Position numbers and translations under genes: made by a program | From: Clostridiaceae bacterium | GTDB taxonomy: Bacteria; Bacillota; Clostridia; Acetivibrionales; Acetivibrionaceae | NCBI GenBank assembly: GCA_012519925.1 | Contig: JAAYPF010000201.1 | Span: forward strand, 1-44,535 | Direction: 5' to 3' | DNA: 44,535 nucleotides | The notes under the pieces: generated by a model | The model's input: the letters and a program-made list of their open reading frames with translations, nothing else | Told to the model about the DNA's origin: nothing | Databases searched by the model: none | In this document: one piece after another, positions 33,096 to 42,717 of the stretch | Layout of the letters: every line of letters starts with the position of its first letter | How positions within the stretch are numbered: position 1 is the first letter of the stretch

Positions 33096-33855
33096 AACTT
33101 TCACCTTCTTTGCTTAGTAAGTAACTCTTCGAAATTTCTAGGTTACTTCTCAAAATCAAACACACAGCAATAATGTATTTCCTATGTCTTCCTATTGTTC
33201 TTCCGTGAACACCAGCTCTCTTCTTAAGATCATTCCTAGGAATATTTTTATACTTGCACAATAATTGAAACAATTCTTCGTCATCTGCAAGAATTGTAGC
33301 AATTCTAAGGCATAGTTCCCTTGAATCCTTATGTTTAGGAACGCTTAGAATAAGCTCTACAAAATTAATCCCAAATTCTTCTAAGGTTTCTTTATATTCA
33401 ATAAGCTCTTCCCTTATTTCAACATCCTCAAAGCTTCTATCTTGTACAGGACTTAAATATCTTTCGAGCAGCTCACTTTCATCATCAAAATATGAAAAGG
33501 GAAGCTCTTTATTTCTCCTATTTTTCCTCATATAATCAATCAAACGTCTTTTTATAACATGTTCGCTAAACAAAAGGAAATTGTAATTTCTTGTCAAGTC
33601 GTAACTGTCTATTGCCTCATTGAACGCTGATAGAACTATACTGAATTCATCGCTGTTTTTTACGTCAATATATTTTCCCACAGCATTTGCTGCAATCTTC
33701 AACATGAAAGGAGTGTATCTGGATAAAAACTCTTCTCTTAAGAGTTTGTCGCCTTCTTTTATTAGTCTAAGTTTATTAACAAATTCGTCATTAGAAGCTT
33801 TATCACCAGACTTACTTCTGCTAAAGTTTAAAAGATTTCGCCCTTTCAACAACAC
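33088..33855 (-). CDS. sigI: RNA polymerase sigma factor SigI
   Basis: A 255-aa sigma-70-like factor of the SigI family. Region 2 is LREEFLSRYTPFMLKIAANAVGKYIDVKNSDEFSIVLSAFNEAIDSYD, followed by NFLLFSEHVIKRRLIDYMRKN; the C-terminal half ends in a helix-turn-helix typical for SigI (RNDLKKRAGVHGRTIGRHRKYIIAVCLILRS). It should read the promoter of the GH48 gene downstream once RsgI lets it go. The start is GTG at 33855 with TGGAGGGAGAAGG upstream. Overlaps rsgI. Confidence 0.94.
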   Translation of the reverse strand: MLLKGRNLLNFSRSKSGDKASNDEFVNKLRLIKEGDKLLREEFLSRYTPFMLKIAANAVGKYIDVKNSDEFSIVLSAFNEAIDSYDLTRNYNFLLFSEHVIKRRLIDYMRKNRRNKELPFSYFDDESELLERYLSPVQDRSFEDVEIREELIEYKETLEEFGINFVELILSVPKHKDSRELCLRIATILADDEELFQLLCKYKNIPRNDLKKRAGVHGRTIGRHRKYIIAVCLILRSNLEISKSYLLSKEGESCE

Positions 33856-34195
33856 CCTTCTCCCTCCATAATAAATAATTCGTGAAAATAAAAATTTTAG
33901 TGTACACTAGGTGGTTGCAAAGTTGTTTTTGGAATTGCCTTAAGACTTTTCGAACCAACTTGCCCAATTTTTGAGTATTATTATATATATCGTCTTTTTA
34001 CGTTATAAGCACATATAATTATGCACTTTAACCTCAGCAAAAAACAACCGTCCTGTATTTATATAGTTACAGGACGGATTGCAAAAAACCTAGAGAAATT
34101 TCATTGTATTTGGAATTTTAAAGTAAATATCGACCTCATACAATTCTTCTTTAAATCGTTTGTTTTAGCAAATACCTCTACATAAAAACAGGAAG
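33856..34195 (-). other. Leader/promoter region of sigI
   Basis: 340 bases between the ATPase gene and sigI. Two CGAA sequences on minus (33952-33949 and 33882-33879) have an A-run upstream (CTCAAAAA and ACTAAAA), but spacings differ (17 and 13 bases), so autoregulation by SigI is possible and not demonstrated. The ATPase operon terminator is at 34048-34077. The rest shows nothing. Confidence 0.4.
34048..34077 (-). terminator. Terminator of the flotillin-ATPase operon
   Basis: CCGTCCTGTA (34048-34057) and TACAGGACGG (34068-34077) form a 10-bp perfect stem; on minus it is followed by TTGTTTTTTG. It lies about 120 bases behind the ATPase stop. Confidence 0.88.
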
Positions 34196-37100
34196 TTATT
34201 TCTTTGACCTTCCTCGGTCTATACGGTCTAAAAATTGGGTAACGCCCTTTCCATGAACATCTTTTAGCTGAGTTACCGCATTGGCTAAACTAGTAAGGGA
34301 TTGGGCTTCATTTATAGAATTCTCAATGCCTTTAGATAATACTTCGCTTATTGTTCCAAGCTTTTCACTAAATTCGTTGAGCATAAGCACAGCCTGCCCA
34401 ATTTTGTCATCACCTTTTACGAGTTTGTTTTTATTAAATAAAGTCTTTATTTCTTTCCATCGTATTTCTTCCTGCTCAGAAAGGCATCCTACAAGTTCCT
34501 TCCATTTGAGCATGTTAGCCTCTGAACCTGTTGAAAGTGTCTGGGCATCGTTCTCATATGTTCCTGAAATAAGGGCATCAAGTTCTTCATCATTCATTAC
34601 AGCTAAGACCTTTTCAGCAATCTTGTTCATATTTCTATAGGAACCTTGAAGTTTGAAAGCCGGCTCATTTCTATATTCATCCGCCTGAGCTGCAGAACGA
34701 ATATATTCCAAATTTACTTTCAGCACTATATCCCGCACTTTTAATAGTTTCTTTATAACCTCAACAAACTCGTTTATCTCTTCAGCAGTATAATTACCTT
34801 CGAAATCCAAACCTTCCCTGTCACCTTTTTGAGCAATTTCTATAAGAGTGTAAACATCCTTTTGACTTCTTGTGGCAAGCTTATTTAAAACCGGATTGGA
34901 GGTAAGGCTGTTTTCAATATAGCTAAGCATAAACGCATCTTCATTTTCTCTTAGCATATCACCTAAATTATAAACATCTGCTCTATTTGCAAGCATATCA
35001 GGAATTTGGAACTTAGTTCCGCTTTCGGTGTAAGGATTACCTGCCATAACAACTACAACCTTCTTACCTCTAAGGTCATAGGTCTGCCCCACGCCGTTAT
35101 AAACCCCCTCAATCCTTCTCTGCCCGTCACACAGGGAAATAAATTTCTGCAAAAATTCGGGGCTACAATGCTGTATATCATCAATATATATCATTACATT
35201 ATTACCCATTTTAAAGGCAAGGTTGAGCTTCTTAAGCTCCTCCTTAGCTCCGGTACTTTTTGCTAATGCCGGATCAAGAGACACAACTTCATGACCTATG
35301 GCCGGACCATTTATTTTAACCATTGTAATGCCCAAACGGCTTGCAACATACTCCATAAGTGTTGTTTTACCATAACCTGGAGGAGATATAAGCAGTAACA
35401 TTCCCATTAAGTCAGTCCTCTTATCCTCACCTACTACACCTATTTGTTTTGCGAGATTATCACCGATTATAGGAAGATAGACCTTATCAATAAGCTTACT
35501 TCTCACAAAGGATGAAAGTACATCCGACTTAAATTCATCAAGTTTTAGTTCCTTTCTCACATTCTGTGTAAGCTCCTTCTTCAGGTTTTGGTACTCTTCA
35601 AAGTCCCTTACTGTCGATGACTCATATTTTCTCATCTTCTCTAAAAATTCTGTGTAAGTAAATACAAATTTTCCTTCTGCAATGGTCGGGTGGTCACCTA
35701 CGAGCCCTTCAACCTCTACCCGAGTCCTAGTTTGAATAACATTTTTACTATTATAACTTTTTAAAACCAGTATAATTATAGCTTCATAAAAGGCATCGTT
35801 TACTTCAGTTCTACCCGAATCCTTTAAAAAGGCTTTTAGCCACTCCTGGACAAGGTAAAACAATCCTTCTAAATCATTTTCAACATTTTTCATAGACTCG
35901 TCAAACTGCTCTATTGCCTTCTTTTCTTTGAGATGTGCTATAAACGCTTTATAAATTTCGTCTGCCTCAAGGCTTATAACGAAAGTGTCTCCTCTCATCA
36001 ACTCCTTGCAAAGATATAAAGCCGCCTGTGGTATGAGCTCTTTTTCTATAAAAGACAACTCTGAAAAGGCTTCTTGCATAGCAGTTTTGATAGAAGGAAT
36101 ATATGCACTTAAATCAGGTTCAGTCTTAAAGAATTTTGAAACCTTAGCCATCTCTTTAAGTCTTATTTTGAATTTTTCCTCTTCAGGACCTCTAAACCGT
36201 GTCCAAAAAAGCTGTGCCATCGCTCTTGCTTTTGCATTAAATATCAGCAAATCTATGTTCTTGTGCAAATTTATTAATGCTCTAAGAAGGCTCCTACAGT
36301 CTGTATCATGTATTCCTTTTGAATAGGCCTCTTGATATCTTGGTTCCATAAACTTTCGAATAAATTCAAGAAGCTGCTCCTCAGAATAAGAATAGAGTTC
36401 ATCTATAGATACTGTCTCCTTGTTTAGTGCTGCAGTAAAAATTTTATAGGTCAAATACTGAGCACGGTATACATCATTATTCTCGGACACCACGCTCTGT
36501 TCCCATACATGCCTAAGTCTAGATACTTTTTCATTGCAAACTTTGTCCCAAAAATCCGTCCCTGAAATATGAAAATACAGCTCTCCATCCTTCTGAACTA
36601 CTGAAATTTCAAGCTTTTGCGTATTTACAGAAAAATATTTATTACCAAACTTAATAACATTTCTTCCATCGACATAAAGATCCTGTTTATCCTTTAGCTG
36701 GCGTACCGCATCTTCCTTTATTGTCTTGAGTCTACCCTCAATTTCATCTGCCTTGACATTATCTCCTAGAGCTTCAAGTTGGTCAACGGTATCCCTTACC
36801 TTCTCAATCATAATATCTGAAGCAAAATAGCCGTTTATCTCATTTATTGTCTTGAAGCCTTTAAGTCTATTTATTATCCCGGTCAATACCCTGTCTGAAG
36901 CATTAACAAGGGTCGCAACCTTTTTGCTCCTGTTGTCTAAAAGCACCTGTTTCCTAGCCTCAAAAGCATTATAGAGCTCTTCGCGCTTTTCGGAAAGCTT
37001 TACAACATAATCATCAAAATCAGCAAATTTTCCTTCAAGCTCATCAATCTGTATCATAACCTTACCTAAATAGTCTTCACACTTTTCAGTTGTATCGGCT

Positions 37101-39226
37101 ATATCAAGGTAATTCACCACTGCCTGGTCTAAAAGCTTCATCTGGGAATTGAACTGTGCTGTACCTTCAACACTGGCCAAATCTCCCATTCGTGTTTTAA
37201 GCTTTGCTTTCGCCTGATTCAATTGAGAGTATATCAAAGATATATTTTCAATAATCTCAGTTGTCTTAGTAGGATCTTCTATATTAAAATTACTCACAAT
37301 ATCAATAAGCATTTCAAGATCTGAAGAAGTTTTAGCCATATCCTCGGAAAGCTCTTTACCTGTAGAGGTCTTTTCCACCTTATCAATTTGCTGCTGATGT
37401 TGATTCACTCGTTCTGTGTATGGTTTCAAACCCTCCGGATCCAAGAGAAAATCCACACATTTCTGTGAAAACAGTTCATTTTTTTCCTTTACTTTTGCTT
37501 CTAGAGACTCAACTAAAGAAAGGTTGGTATATCTTAAATCCTTTAGGGAAACAATTTCGCCTCGGATATTTCTCACATTTGCCAAAACCGATACATAATC
37601 GGCAATACTGTCAAAATTCCCATACTCAATCTCTCTGAGAAGCTTTTGAGTCTTTTCATCCACTTCATTTATTTTTGAAGCTGTAGCATTCCTTATCTTT
37701 GTGACCTTTTCAAATTCGGCAACTGCAGATGAGGAAGCTTCTTTTATATTTATAAGTACACTTTTTATATCATATGCTTCTTCATCAGAAATCCAAAAAT
37801 AAGAATCCACAATCTGACTAGCTTCCTTTAAAATATCTACATAGATATCAGCATAGCCCTCTCCCTTTTGGATTAGGTTGCATAAAAGCTTACAATCTGC
37901 CATGCAGTTTACAATGTCTTTATTCCCTATTTTGTAAAGAAACGAATTATTCTCTTTTGTCTCTAACACATAATTTTTCCCAAAAAACGGAGTTTGCCAT
38001 ATTTGAACCATGTGGTTCTTTCTAGGCTCCTCTCCAGCATTAAAAACTATCATTTCCCCATTGTCAAAATGGGCAAACCCACTGCACACTATAGGGGTTT
38101 CTACGGTTTGCTCAATCACATTATAGGAATACACGAGATAGGAACCACTGTCAATATTATAAAAGAAATATTGATAGTCTTCACCGTTTGGAGCTTCATC
38201 TTTTTGCTCGAAGATACATTGGTCCACCGGGACATCAAACAGTTTATAGTCTCCGCTCTTCAAATAATATCCTTTTGGAAAAATAAGCCCTTGATCATCG
38301 GGAAGCAGCATGCAAGCTTCCTTAATGTCGTCGATACGAACAACGCTTTTAAGTTTATCATTAAAAATGAAGTATCTAAATTCCTTTTCCTTATACGGAC
38401 GAATTTTTAACAGTACAATATTTCCAAGAATAGTATAATAAATCTCCGCATCATCAAGTGTCTGATCCTTATCCTCTACTGGCTCGGAATAAATCCCCTT
38501 TCCGGTATCGGTATTGTCTTCCACCTTGATAGTGAGGTCTCCATCTACTGTCTCAACAAAAACTCTGTCCTGTATCGACACATGAGGGAACAAACCATCC
38601 CTATGGTCTTCTCGTCTTGTCCTGACCCAATCAAACTCGTTTTTACTTTGAAATCTTACTTCATGGTCACTTCTATTATCGATATATGTAATTTTTCCCT
38701 CTTCAATTAGCCATTTGAACGCCTTTATATCATGTGCACTCTTACCTGTTTGAAATATCATATAAAGGTGTGGTTCAATCAATGTAAACTTAGCGAAAAA
38801 AGTGTTTTTATAGTAGGTATACAGTTCATTAAAATCCGCTATAAATTGCGGGTGTTTTAGCCCAACTAAGTCAATCTTTTGAAAAGTATGCTCCTTATAT
38901 TCATACATGGCAAAAACGTCCTCAAGCTCAACTTTAGCCTTTAGACCCATATAAACATTATAGCCAAAAATAAAGGAAGTTCCCACGGGAACCATATCTC
39001 GTGGGACACAGTTATTGTCTGTGATAAGTCTTTCACTTCCAATAATCGTAGTATCTATCGAGCCAAAAACTTGCTTTCTGGCATCATTCAGCTTTTTAAG
39101 ACGCTCATCAAGGTCATTACCATGTTTGAGTAATCGATTTTTTATTACTTCGTAGGTACCGTTTTCTAAACTCTCAGGTTTTTGAACAGTTTGTTCTGTT
39201 TGCTCGACTTTTTTGACTTCATCCAC
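34196..39226 (-). CDS. Giant AAA+ ATPase (DNA repair ATPase/DUF3686-type), flotillin-associated
   Basis: A 1676-aa protein. The first 440 residues are beta-rich and resemble the N-terminal region of proteins annotated as DNA repair ATPase; no catalytic motif is seen there. Residues of about 490-850 are long coiled coils. An AAA+ module of MoxR-like type follows: Walker A SPPGYGKTTLMEY near 1282, Walker B NVMIYIDDIQ near 1345, sensor-1 VMAGNPYTESG near 1394, and a likely arginine finger in ANRADVYNLGD. A helical lid and tail end it. The name comes from automatic annotation; no repair role is established. The gene is last in an operon with an OB-fold membrane protein and a flotillin, which suggests work at the membrane. 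Start GTG at 39226; GAGGTG and AAGGAA lie upstream. Confidence 0.78.
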   Translation of the reverse strand: MDEVKKVEQTEQTVQKPESLENGTYEVIKNRLLKHGNDLDERLKKLNDARKQVFGSIDTTIIGSERLITDNNCVPRDMVPVGTSFIFGYNVYMGLKAKVELEDVFAMYEYKEHTFQKIDLVGLKHPQFIADFNELYTYYKNTFFAKFTLIEPHLYMIFQTGKSAHDIKAFKWLIEEGKITYIDNRSDHEVRFQSKNEFDWVRTRREDHRDGLFPHVSIQDRVFVETVDGDLTIKVEDNTDTGKGIYSEPVEDKDQTLDDAEIYYTILGNIVLLKIRPYKEKEFRYFIFNDKLKSVVRIDDIKEACMLLPDDQGLIFPKGYYLKSGDYKLFDVPVDQCIFEQKDEAPNGEDYQYFFYNIDSGSYLVYSYNVIEQTVETPIVCSGFAHFDNGEMIVFNAGEEPRKNHMVQIWQTPFFGKNYVLETKENNSFLYKIGNKDIVNCMADCKLLCNLIQKGEGYADIYVDILKEASQIVDSYFWISDEEAYDIKSVLINIKEASSSAVAEFEKVTKIRNATASKINEVDEKTQKLLREIEYGNFDSIADYVSVLANVRNIRGEIVSLKDLRYTNLSLVESLEAKVKEKNELFSQKCVDFLLDPEGLKPYTERVNQHQQQIDKVEKTSTGKELSEDMAKTSSDLEMLIDIVSNFNIEDPTKTTEIIENISLIYSQLNQAKAKLKTRMGDLASVEGTAQFNSQMKLLDQAVVNYLDIADTTEKCEDYLGKVMIQIDELEGKFADFDDYVVKLSEKREELYNAFEARKQVLLDNRSKKVATLVNASDRVLTGIINRLKGFKTINEINGYFASDIMIEKVRDTVDQLEALGDNVKADEIEGRLKTIKEDAVRQLKDKQDLYVDGRNVIKFGNKYFSVNTQKLEISVVQKDGELYFHISGTDFWDKVCNEKVSRLRHVWEQSVVSENNDVYRAQYLTYKIFTAALNKETVSIDELYSYSEEQLLEFIRKFMEPRYQEAYSKGIHDTDCRSLLRALINLHKNIDLLIFNAKARAMAQLFWTRFRGPEEEKFKIRLKEMAKVSKFFKTEPDLSAYIPSIKTAMQEAFSELSFIEKELIPQAALYLCKELMRGDTFVISLEADEIYKAFIAHLKEKKAIEQFDESMKNVENDLEGLFYLVQEWLKAFLKDSGRTEVNDAFYEAIIILVLKSYNSKNVIQTRTRVEVEGLVGDHPTIAEGKFVFTYTEFLEKMRKYESSTVRDFEEYQNLKKELTQNVRKELKLDEFKSDVLSSFVRSKLIDKVYLPIIGDNLAKQIGVVGEDKRTDLMGMLLLISPPGYGKTTLMEYVASRLGITMVKINGPAIGHEVVSLDPALAKSTGAKEELKKLNLAFKMGNNVMIYIDDIQHCSPEFLQKFISLCDGQRRIEGVYNGVGQTYDLRGKKVVVVMAGNPYTESGTKFQIPDMLANRADVYNLGDMLRENEDAFMLSYIENSLTSNPVLNKLATRSQKDVYTLIEIAQKGDREGLDFEGNYTAEEINEFVEVIKKLLKVRDIVLKVNLEYIRSAAQADEYRNEPAFKLQGSYRNMNKIAEKVLAVMNDEELDALISGTYENDAQTLSTGSEANMLKWKELVGCLSEQEEIRWKEIKTLFNKNKLVKGDDKIGQAVLMLNEFSEKLGTISEVLSKGIENSINEAQSLTSLANAVTQLKDVHGKGVTQFLDRIDRGRSKK

Positions 39227-39257
39227 AGTTCCTTACACCTCATCTTATAAAGTACTA

Positions 39258-39274
39258 GGGGGCTTTTAGCCCCC
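39258..39274 (-). other. Intercistronic hairpin between flotillin and ATPase genes
   Basis: GGGGGC (39258-39263) and GCCCCC (39269-39274) with a 5-base loop form a very stable 6-bp stem. There is no T run on minus, so it is more likely an mRNA stabiliser or processing element that sets the ratio of the two proteins than a terminator. Confidence 0.5.
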
Positions 39275-39347
39275 GATATTTATTCCACTTCTTTCAAACA
39301 GAGTGAAAGCGGTAAAAAGGTTAGGACCTTATGTCCTATAGCTCTTA

Positions 39348-41453
39348 TTATAATTCTTTGTCAATTAACGAAGCGGATTCACCTGCAAAACCAGCCTTTT
39401 CTACGGTTTCTAAAAGCTTAGAGAGTATCGGAATATCTTTTGAATCCGCCTGACGCATCATTTTGCTTATTGCACCAGATATAGTCAAATTCTTTAAGTC
39501 TTCCGAGGTCATATTAAATCTCGAAGTCAAGTTTTGCAATTGTGTTCTAAAGTATTCAGGATCTCCCACTATGAATGTATCCTTTATATCTTTCAGCACT
39601 TCACTACTACCTATCATACGGTCGAAGGATTTACCCTGAGAAATTGAGCCAATAATCTTATCAAAGAACATAGTCTCACCACCAACGATATCAATCTTGG
39701 CAGCTTTAAGTGCTTCTCTGATAACTGAAGCCTGAGACTCTGCAATTTCTTTTTGAATATTGATATTTGCAAGCTCAATTTCCTTTTCTTTTTCAAGTCG
39801 AAGCTTGAATTCTTCATGTGATCTTCCTGCTTCATCAAGAGCTTTCATACTGTTTGCCTTTTCAGCAATACCTTCCGCTTCTGCACGGTATTTCTTAGTC
39901 ATAATATCAGCTTCTACTGTTCCTGCCTTTTCTTGGACATTAACTTTGGCTTCCTCACCCTTAGCTTCAGCTAAAGCCTTCATTTCTATTGCCTTTGCTT
40001 CTGCCTCTGCTGTTATTTGCATAACACTGGCCTTAGAAGATCCTTCTTTCTCTATAGCTGCTGCCTTTGCTTCAATAACCCTAGCCTCTGCAATACCCTT
40101 TGTAGCTTCCTGCAGAACTTCTGCATCAACAAGAGTCTTAATTGCCTCTGCCTCTTTTTCTGAAGCTTTGAGCTTTGCCTCTGCCTCAATTATCTTCTGC
40201 TCTGCTACTCTTTCTGCTGCTTGTTTTGCTGCTTCAGCAGTTCTAACTTCCACTATCAGCTTCATTTCAGCTTCTTCTTCTGCCTTCTTAAGTGCTACCG
40301 CTTTAATACGTTCAGCTTCAGCAATTGCTCGAGTATCTTTAATCTTTTCTTCTTCAATAACAACATCTTTTTCAACTGCTACTCTTTCCCTAATAACAGT
40401 CTGAATATTCTTCTTTTCTTCTTCTACTGATTTAAGCTTTTCTATTTCAGCAAGCTCTACTAGCTTTTCCTTTTCTGTCTTTTCAAGAAGACGTTTTCTG
40501 TCAACACGTTCTGTTTCAATAACATCGGTGCTCTCTCTGGATTTCTGTGCCACAATAATCTGTCTTTGTCTATTTTCCTCTGCAATAGCAATCTCTTCAT
40601 CTGCTTTAATACGTGCCATTTCAGCTTTGAGTCTCTCTTCCTGCGCAACCTTTTGTGCCTCTGCCTGCTCTCTAGATCTAATAATCGCAATTTCCCTAGT
40701 CTGCTTTGCTTCAGCTTCTTGATTTTGTTTTTCAAGCTCTAAAATTGCTTCTCTCGCAGTTATATCCTGCTGTTTTATAGTCTTTTGCTTATCTCTCTCA
40801 ATCTGATTGGCAAGCACCAATTGCTTCGCAGTCAGCTCTGTAATCTTTTTAATACCTTCCGCATCTAATATATTGTCACTGTTGAGTTTGTTTACATCGG
40901 TCTGTTCGAGGTAGTCTATTGCCGCATCATCAAGGGCATATCCATTTAGGTCTGTACCTATTATTTGAAGGATTTCGTCTTTAAACTTCTCTCTTTCGGT
41001 ATAGAGCTGTACAAAATCAAACTTCTTACCTACAGTCTTTAATGCCTCGGAGAATTTAGCATCGAAGAAATCCATTAAAGTTGCTGGATCTGATGCCTTA
41101 GCACAACCTAACAACTGGGCAACTTTCAGAACATCTTCTTTGGTCTGATTTACGCGAACGAAAAACGCAACTCGGATATCTGCTCTTAAATTATCTTTAC
41201 ATATAAGACCATCTTTACCTTCTCTTGCAATTTCAACTCTTTTTACTGAGATATCCATAACCTCAACGTGATGTAGTATAGGTACAATCAGTATTCCCCC
41301 AAAGGCTACTACTGGGCCACCCACACCGTTTCGTACTATAACCTTCCCCTGATCCACCTTGCGGTAGAACCGTGAAAATAAAGCAAGTATACCCACCGCA
41401 ATGATTATACAAGCAACTATTGAAATTACTATAATTTGTACCACTTCCGACAT
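39348..41453 (-). CDS. Flotillin family protein (YqiK type)
   Basis: A 701-aa SPFH protein that forms oligomeric scaffolds in ordered membrane patches. One N-terminal transmembrane helix (IIVISIVACIIIAVGILALF) is followed by the SPFH/band-7 domain at about 30-200 (VRNGVGGPVVAFGG, RVEIAREGKDGLICKDNL, RADIRVAFFVRV). Residues 205-600 are a very long heptad region rich in Glu, Ala and Lys with repeated EAKA and AEAEAKA stretches, and the last 100 residues form a globular cap. AGGAGTGAGGTAGCAAT precedes the ATG. It starts 4 bases after the YqiJ-like gene, as yqiK follows yqiJ in E. coli, and is followed by the ATPase. Confidence 0.92.
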   Translation of the reverse strand: MSEVVQIIVISIVACIIIAVGILALFSRFYRKVDQGKVIVRNGVGGPVVAFGGILIVPILHHVEVMDISVKRVEIAREGKDGLICKDNLRADIRVAFFVRVNQTKEDVLKVAQLLGCAKASDPATLMDFFDAKFSEALKTVGKKFDFVQLYTEREKFKDEILQIIGTDLNGYALDDAAIDYLEQTDVNKLNSDNILDAEGIKKITELTAKQLVLANQIERDKQKTIKQQDITAREAILELEKQNQEAEAKQTREIAIIRSREQAEAQKVAQEERLKAEMARIKADEEIAIAEENRQRQIIVAQKSRESTDVIETERVDRKRLLEKTEKEKLVELAEIEKLKSVEEEKKNIQTVIRERVAVEKDVVIEEEKIKDTRAIAEAERIKAVALKKAEEEAEMKLIVEVRTAEAAKQAAERVAEQKIIEAEAKLKASEKEAEAIKTLVDAEVLQEATKGIAEARVIEAKAAAIEKEGSSKASVMQITAEAEAKAIEMKALAEAKGEEAKVNVQEKAGTVEADIMTKKYRAEAEGIAEKANSMKALDEAGRSHEEFKLRLEKEKEIELANINIQKEIAESQASVIREALKAAKIDIVGGETMFFDKIIGSISQGKSFDRMIGSSEVLKDIKDTFIVGDPEYFRTQLQNLTSRFNMTSEDLKNLTISGAISKMMRQADSKDIPILSKLLETVEKAGFAGESASLIDKEL

Positions 41454-41457
41454 ATTG

Positions 41458-42099
41458 CTACCTCACTCCTTCAAATTTTTTTATAATGTAATAACTCCTA
41501 TCCTCCACCTTTTTCAAAACAATTGCCTTGTCTCCTTTCAGTAGAGTTTCCCCTTGCTCTTGAACCTTTACATTTATCAAAATTGACGATCCTAGCCTTT
41601 CTATTTCAGCCTGGCCTAAACGACCATATTTTATATCAGATAAAAGCGTGCAAAGCTGACCTTCTATTTTTATGTCACTTTCCACATCTCTCATTACACC
41701 TTTAAATAATCCTTTCAGTGGATGGGTAACAGCTTTGGTTATAAACAAACTCACTATTATATTAGGAATAATTAAGATTGCATTTATCAATCCCTCAGAA
41801 ACGATTGGTAAAACGGCTATTATCATGGAAATTGTCCACAAACTGAGGCAAAAAACGCTGAGCACTATCATAAAGGGTATTTCTCCTACATTTAAAAAAG
41901 CAAGAAAACCATGGAAGGGACTGGTAATTACTTCTCCCTCTGGAATATCCAAATCTAAATCTAAATCTAAGTCAAAATCGAACAAATCAATATCAATTGC
42001 ACCAATAATAACCGAGAGCCAATAAAGAACTATAATCCCTAAGAGTACAGAGGGAATAATATTTATTCCTGTTATAGATAACTTAAATAATTCAAGCAT
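41458..42099 (-). CDS. OB-fold membrane protein, YqiJ/NfeD-like
   Basis: A 213-aa protein with about four hydrophobic segments (LLGIIVLYWLSVIIGAI; IPFMIVLSVFCLSLW; TISMIIAVLPIV; INAILIIPNIIVSLFITKAV) and a C-terminal beta-rich OB-like domain (IEGQLCTLLSDIKYGRLGQAEI ... ILINVKVQEQGETLLKGDKAIVLKKVED). NfeD-type partners bind flotillins and are encoded next to them. Between the first two helices lies an acidic stretch with alternating Asp-Leu (DFDLDLDLDLD) encoded by near-identical hexamers. AAGGAGATGTATA precedes the ATG. First gene of the operon. Confidence 0.82.
   Translation of the reverse strand: MLELFKLSITGINIIPSVLLGIIVLYWLSVIIGAIDIDLFDFDLDLDLDLDIPEGEVITSPFHGFLAFLNVGEIPFMIVLSVFCLSLWTISMIIAVLPIVSEGLINAILIIPNIIVSLFITKAVTHPLKGLFKGVMRDVESDIKIEGQLCTLLSDIKYGRLGQAEIERLGSSILINVKVQEQGETLLKGDKAIVLKKVEDRSYYIIKKFEGVR
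41950..41990. repeat. Short tandem hexamer run inside the YqiJ-like gene
   Basis: On plus, AAATCT is repeated three times from 41950, followed by AAGTCA and AAATCG, encoding Asp-Leu repeats and Asp-Phe. Repeats of this kind can gain or lose units without shifting the frame. Confidence 0.6.
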
Positions 42100-42308
42100 T
42101 ATACATCTCCTTTGCTTCGGAAATTATAGTGTAAATATATAGCAATATGCTTATTTTGTCAATATTGTTTACCGTCTATTACTAATAACAACAGTTAAAT
42201 TTCTTCACTTTTCAAGCAGTATTAATTGCAATTAATAATTTTAATCAGACACTTTTCATACAACATCGTATAATAATATAAATAAAGTTAGCAAGAGGTG
42301 TTTATATA

Positions 42309-42509
42309 ATGAAAAAGCTATATCTGTCCGATAGTGATAAAAAAATTGAAGGTGTGTGTGGGGGAATAGGCGAATATTTCGGTATTGACTCCACACTTAT
42401 AAGGATTATTTGTGTATTGCTTGCTTTTGCATCCTTCGGAACAACATTGGTGGCATATATTATTTGCTGTTTTGTTATACCTAAAAAGCCTTATTCAAAG
42501 GAATGGTAA
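42309..42509 (+). CDS. PspC domain protein
   Basis: A 66-aa membrane protein consisting only of a PspC domain: KKLYLSDSDKKIEGVCGGIGEYFGIDSTLIRIICVLLA, then a transmembrane stretch and FVIPKK. PspC proteins belong to envelope stress (phage-shock) responses. GCAAGAGGTG precedes the ATG. It is divergent from the YqiJ-flotillin-ATPase operon with about 210 bases between start codons, so the two could share a control region. Confidence 0.9.
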   Translation: MKKLYLSDSDKKIEGVCGGIGEYFGIDSTLIRIICVLLAFASFGTTLVAYIICCFVIPKKPYSKEW

Positions 42510-42546
42510 CTCAATATAGTAAGCAAATCATAGCAATTCTTAGATG

Positions 42547-42624
42547 AAGAATTCAGAATTTAAGTATTTAGAAGTTTGAATTAGTAATAATTTGATTCTC
42601 TAAATGCTAGTGTTCTGAATTCTT
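42547..42624. terminator. Long inverted repeat behind pspC
   Basis: AAGAATTCAGAA (42547-42558) is perfectly complementary to TTCTGAATTCTT (42613-42624); an inner 10-bp stem AGTATTTAGA/TCTAAATGCT follows. It lies between the convergent pspC and coiled-coil genes and may be a bidirectional terminator. It shares the outer word AATTCAGAA with the repeat at 15953-16015. Confidence 0.55.
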
Positions 42625-42717
42625 TGGCTATATTGTGGTATGCAATAAGAGAACGCTTTGAAAGTGTTTAATAAATCTTCTATGAGTAAAACAGCTTAGT
42701 ACAATGACTACGTAAAC

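Noticed and set aside
33879-33952. SigI autoregulatory promoters upstream of sigI
   Set aside because: CGAA and A-runs are present but spacing is off compared with the GH48 promoter; kept only as a low-confidence note.
39760-40404. 214-codon plus-strand frame inside the flotillin gene
   Set aside because: It is the shadow of the Glu/Ala/Lys-rich coiled coil, giving an artificial Ala/Ser-rich translation.
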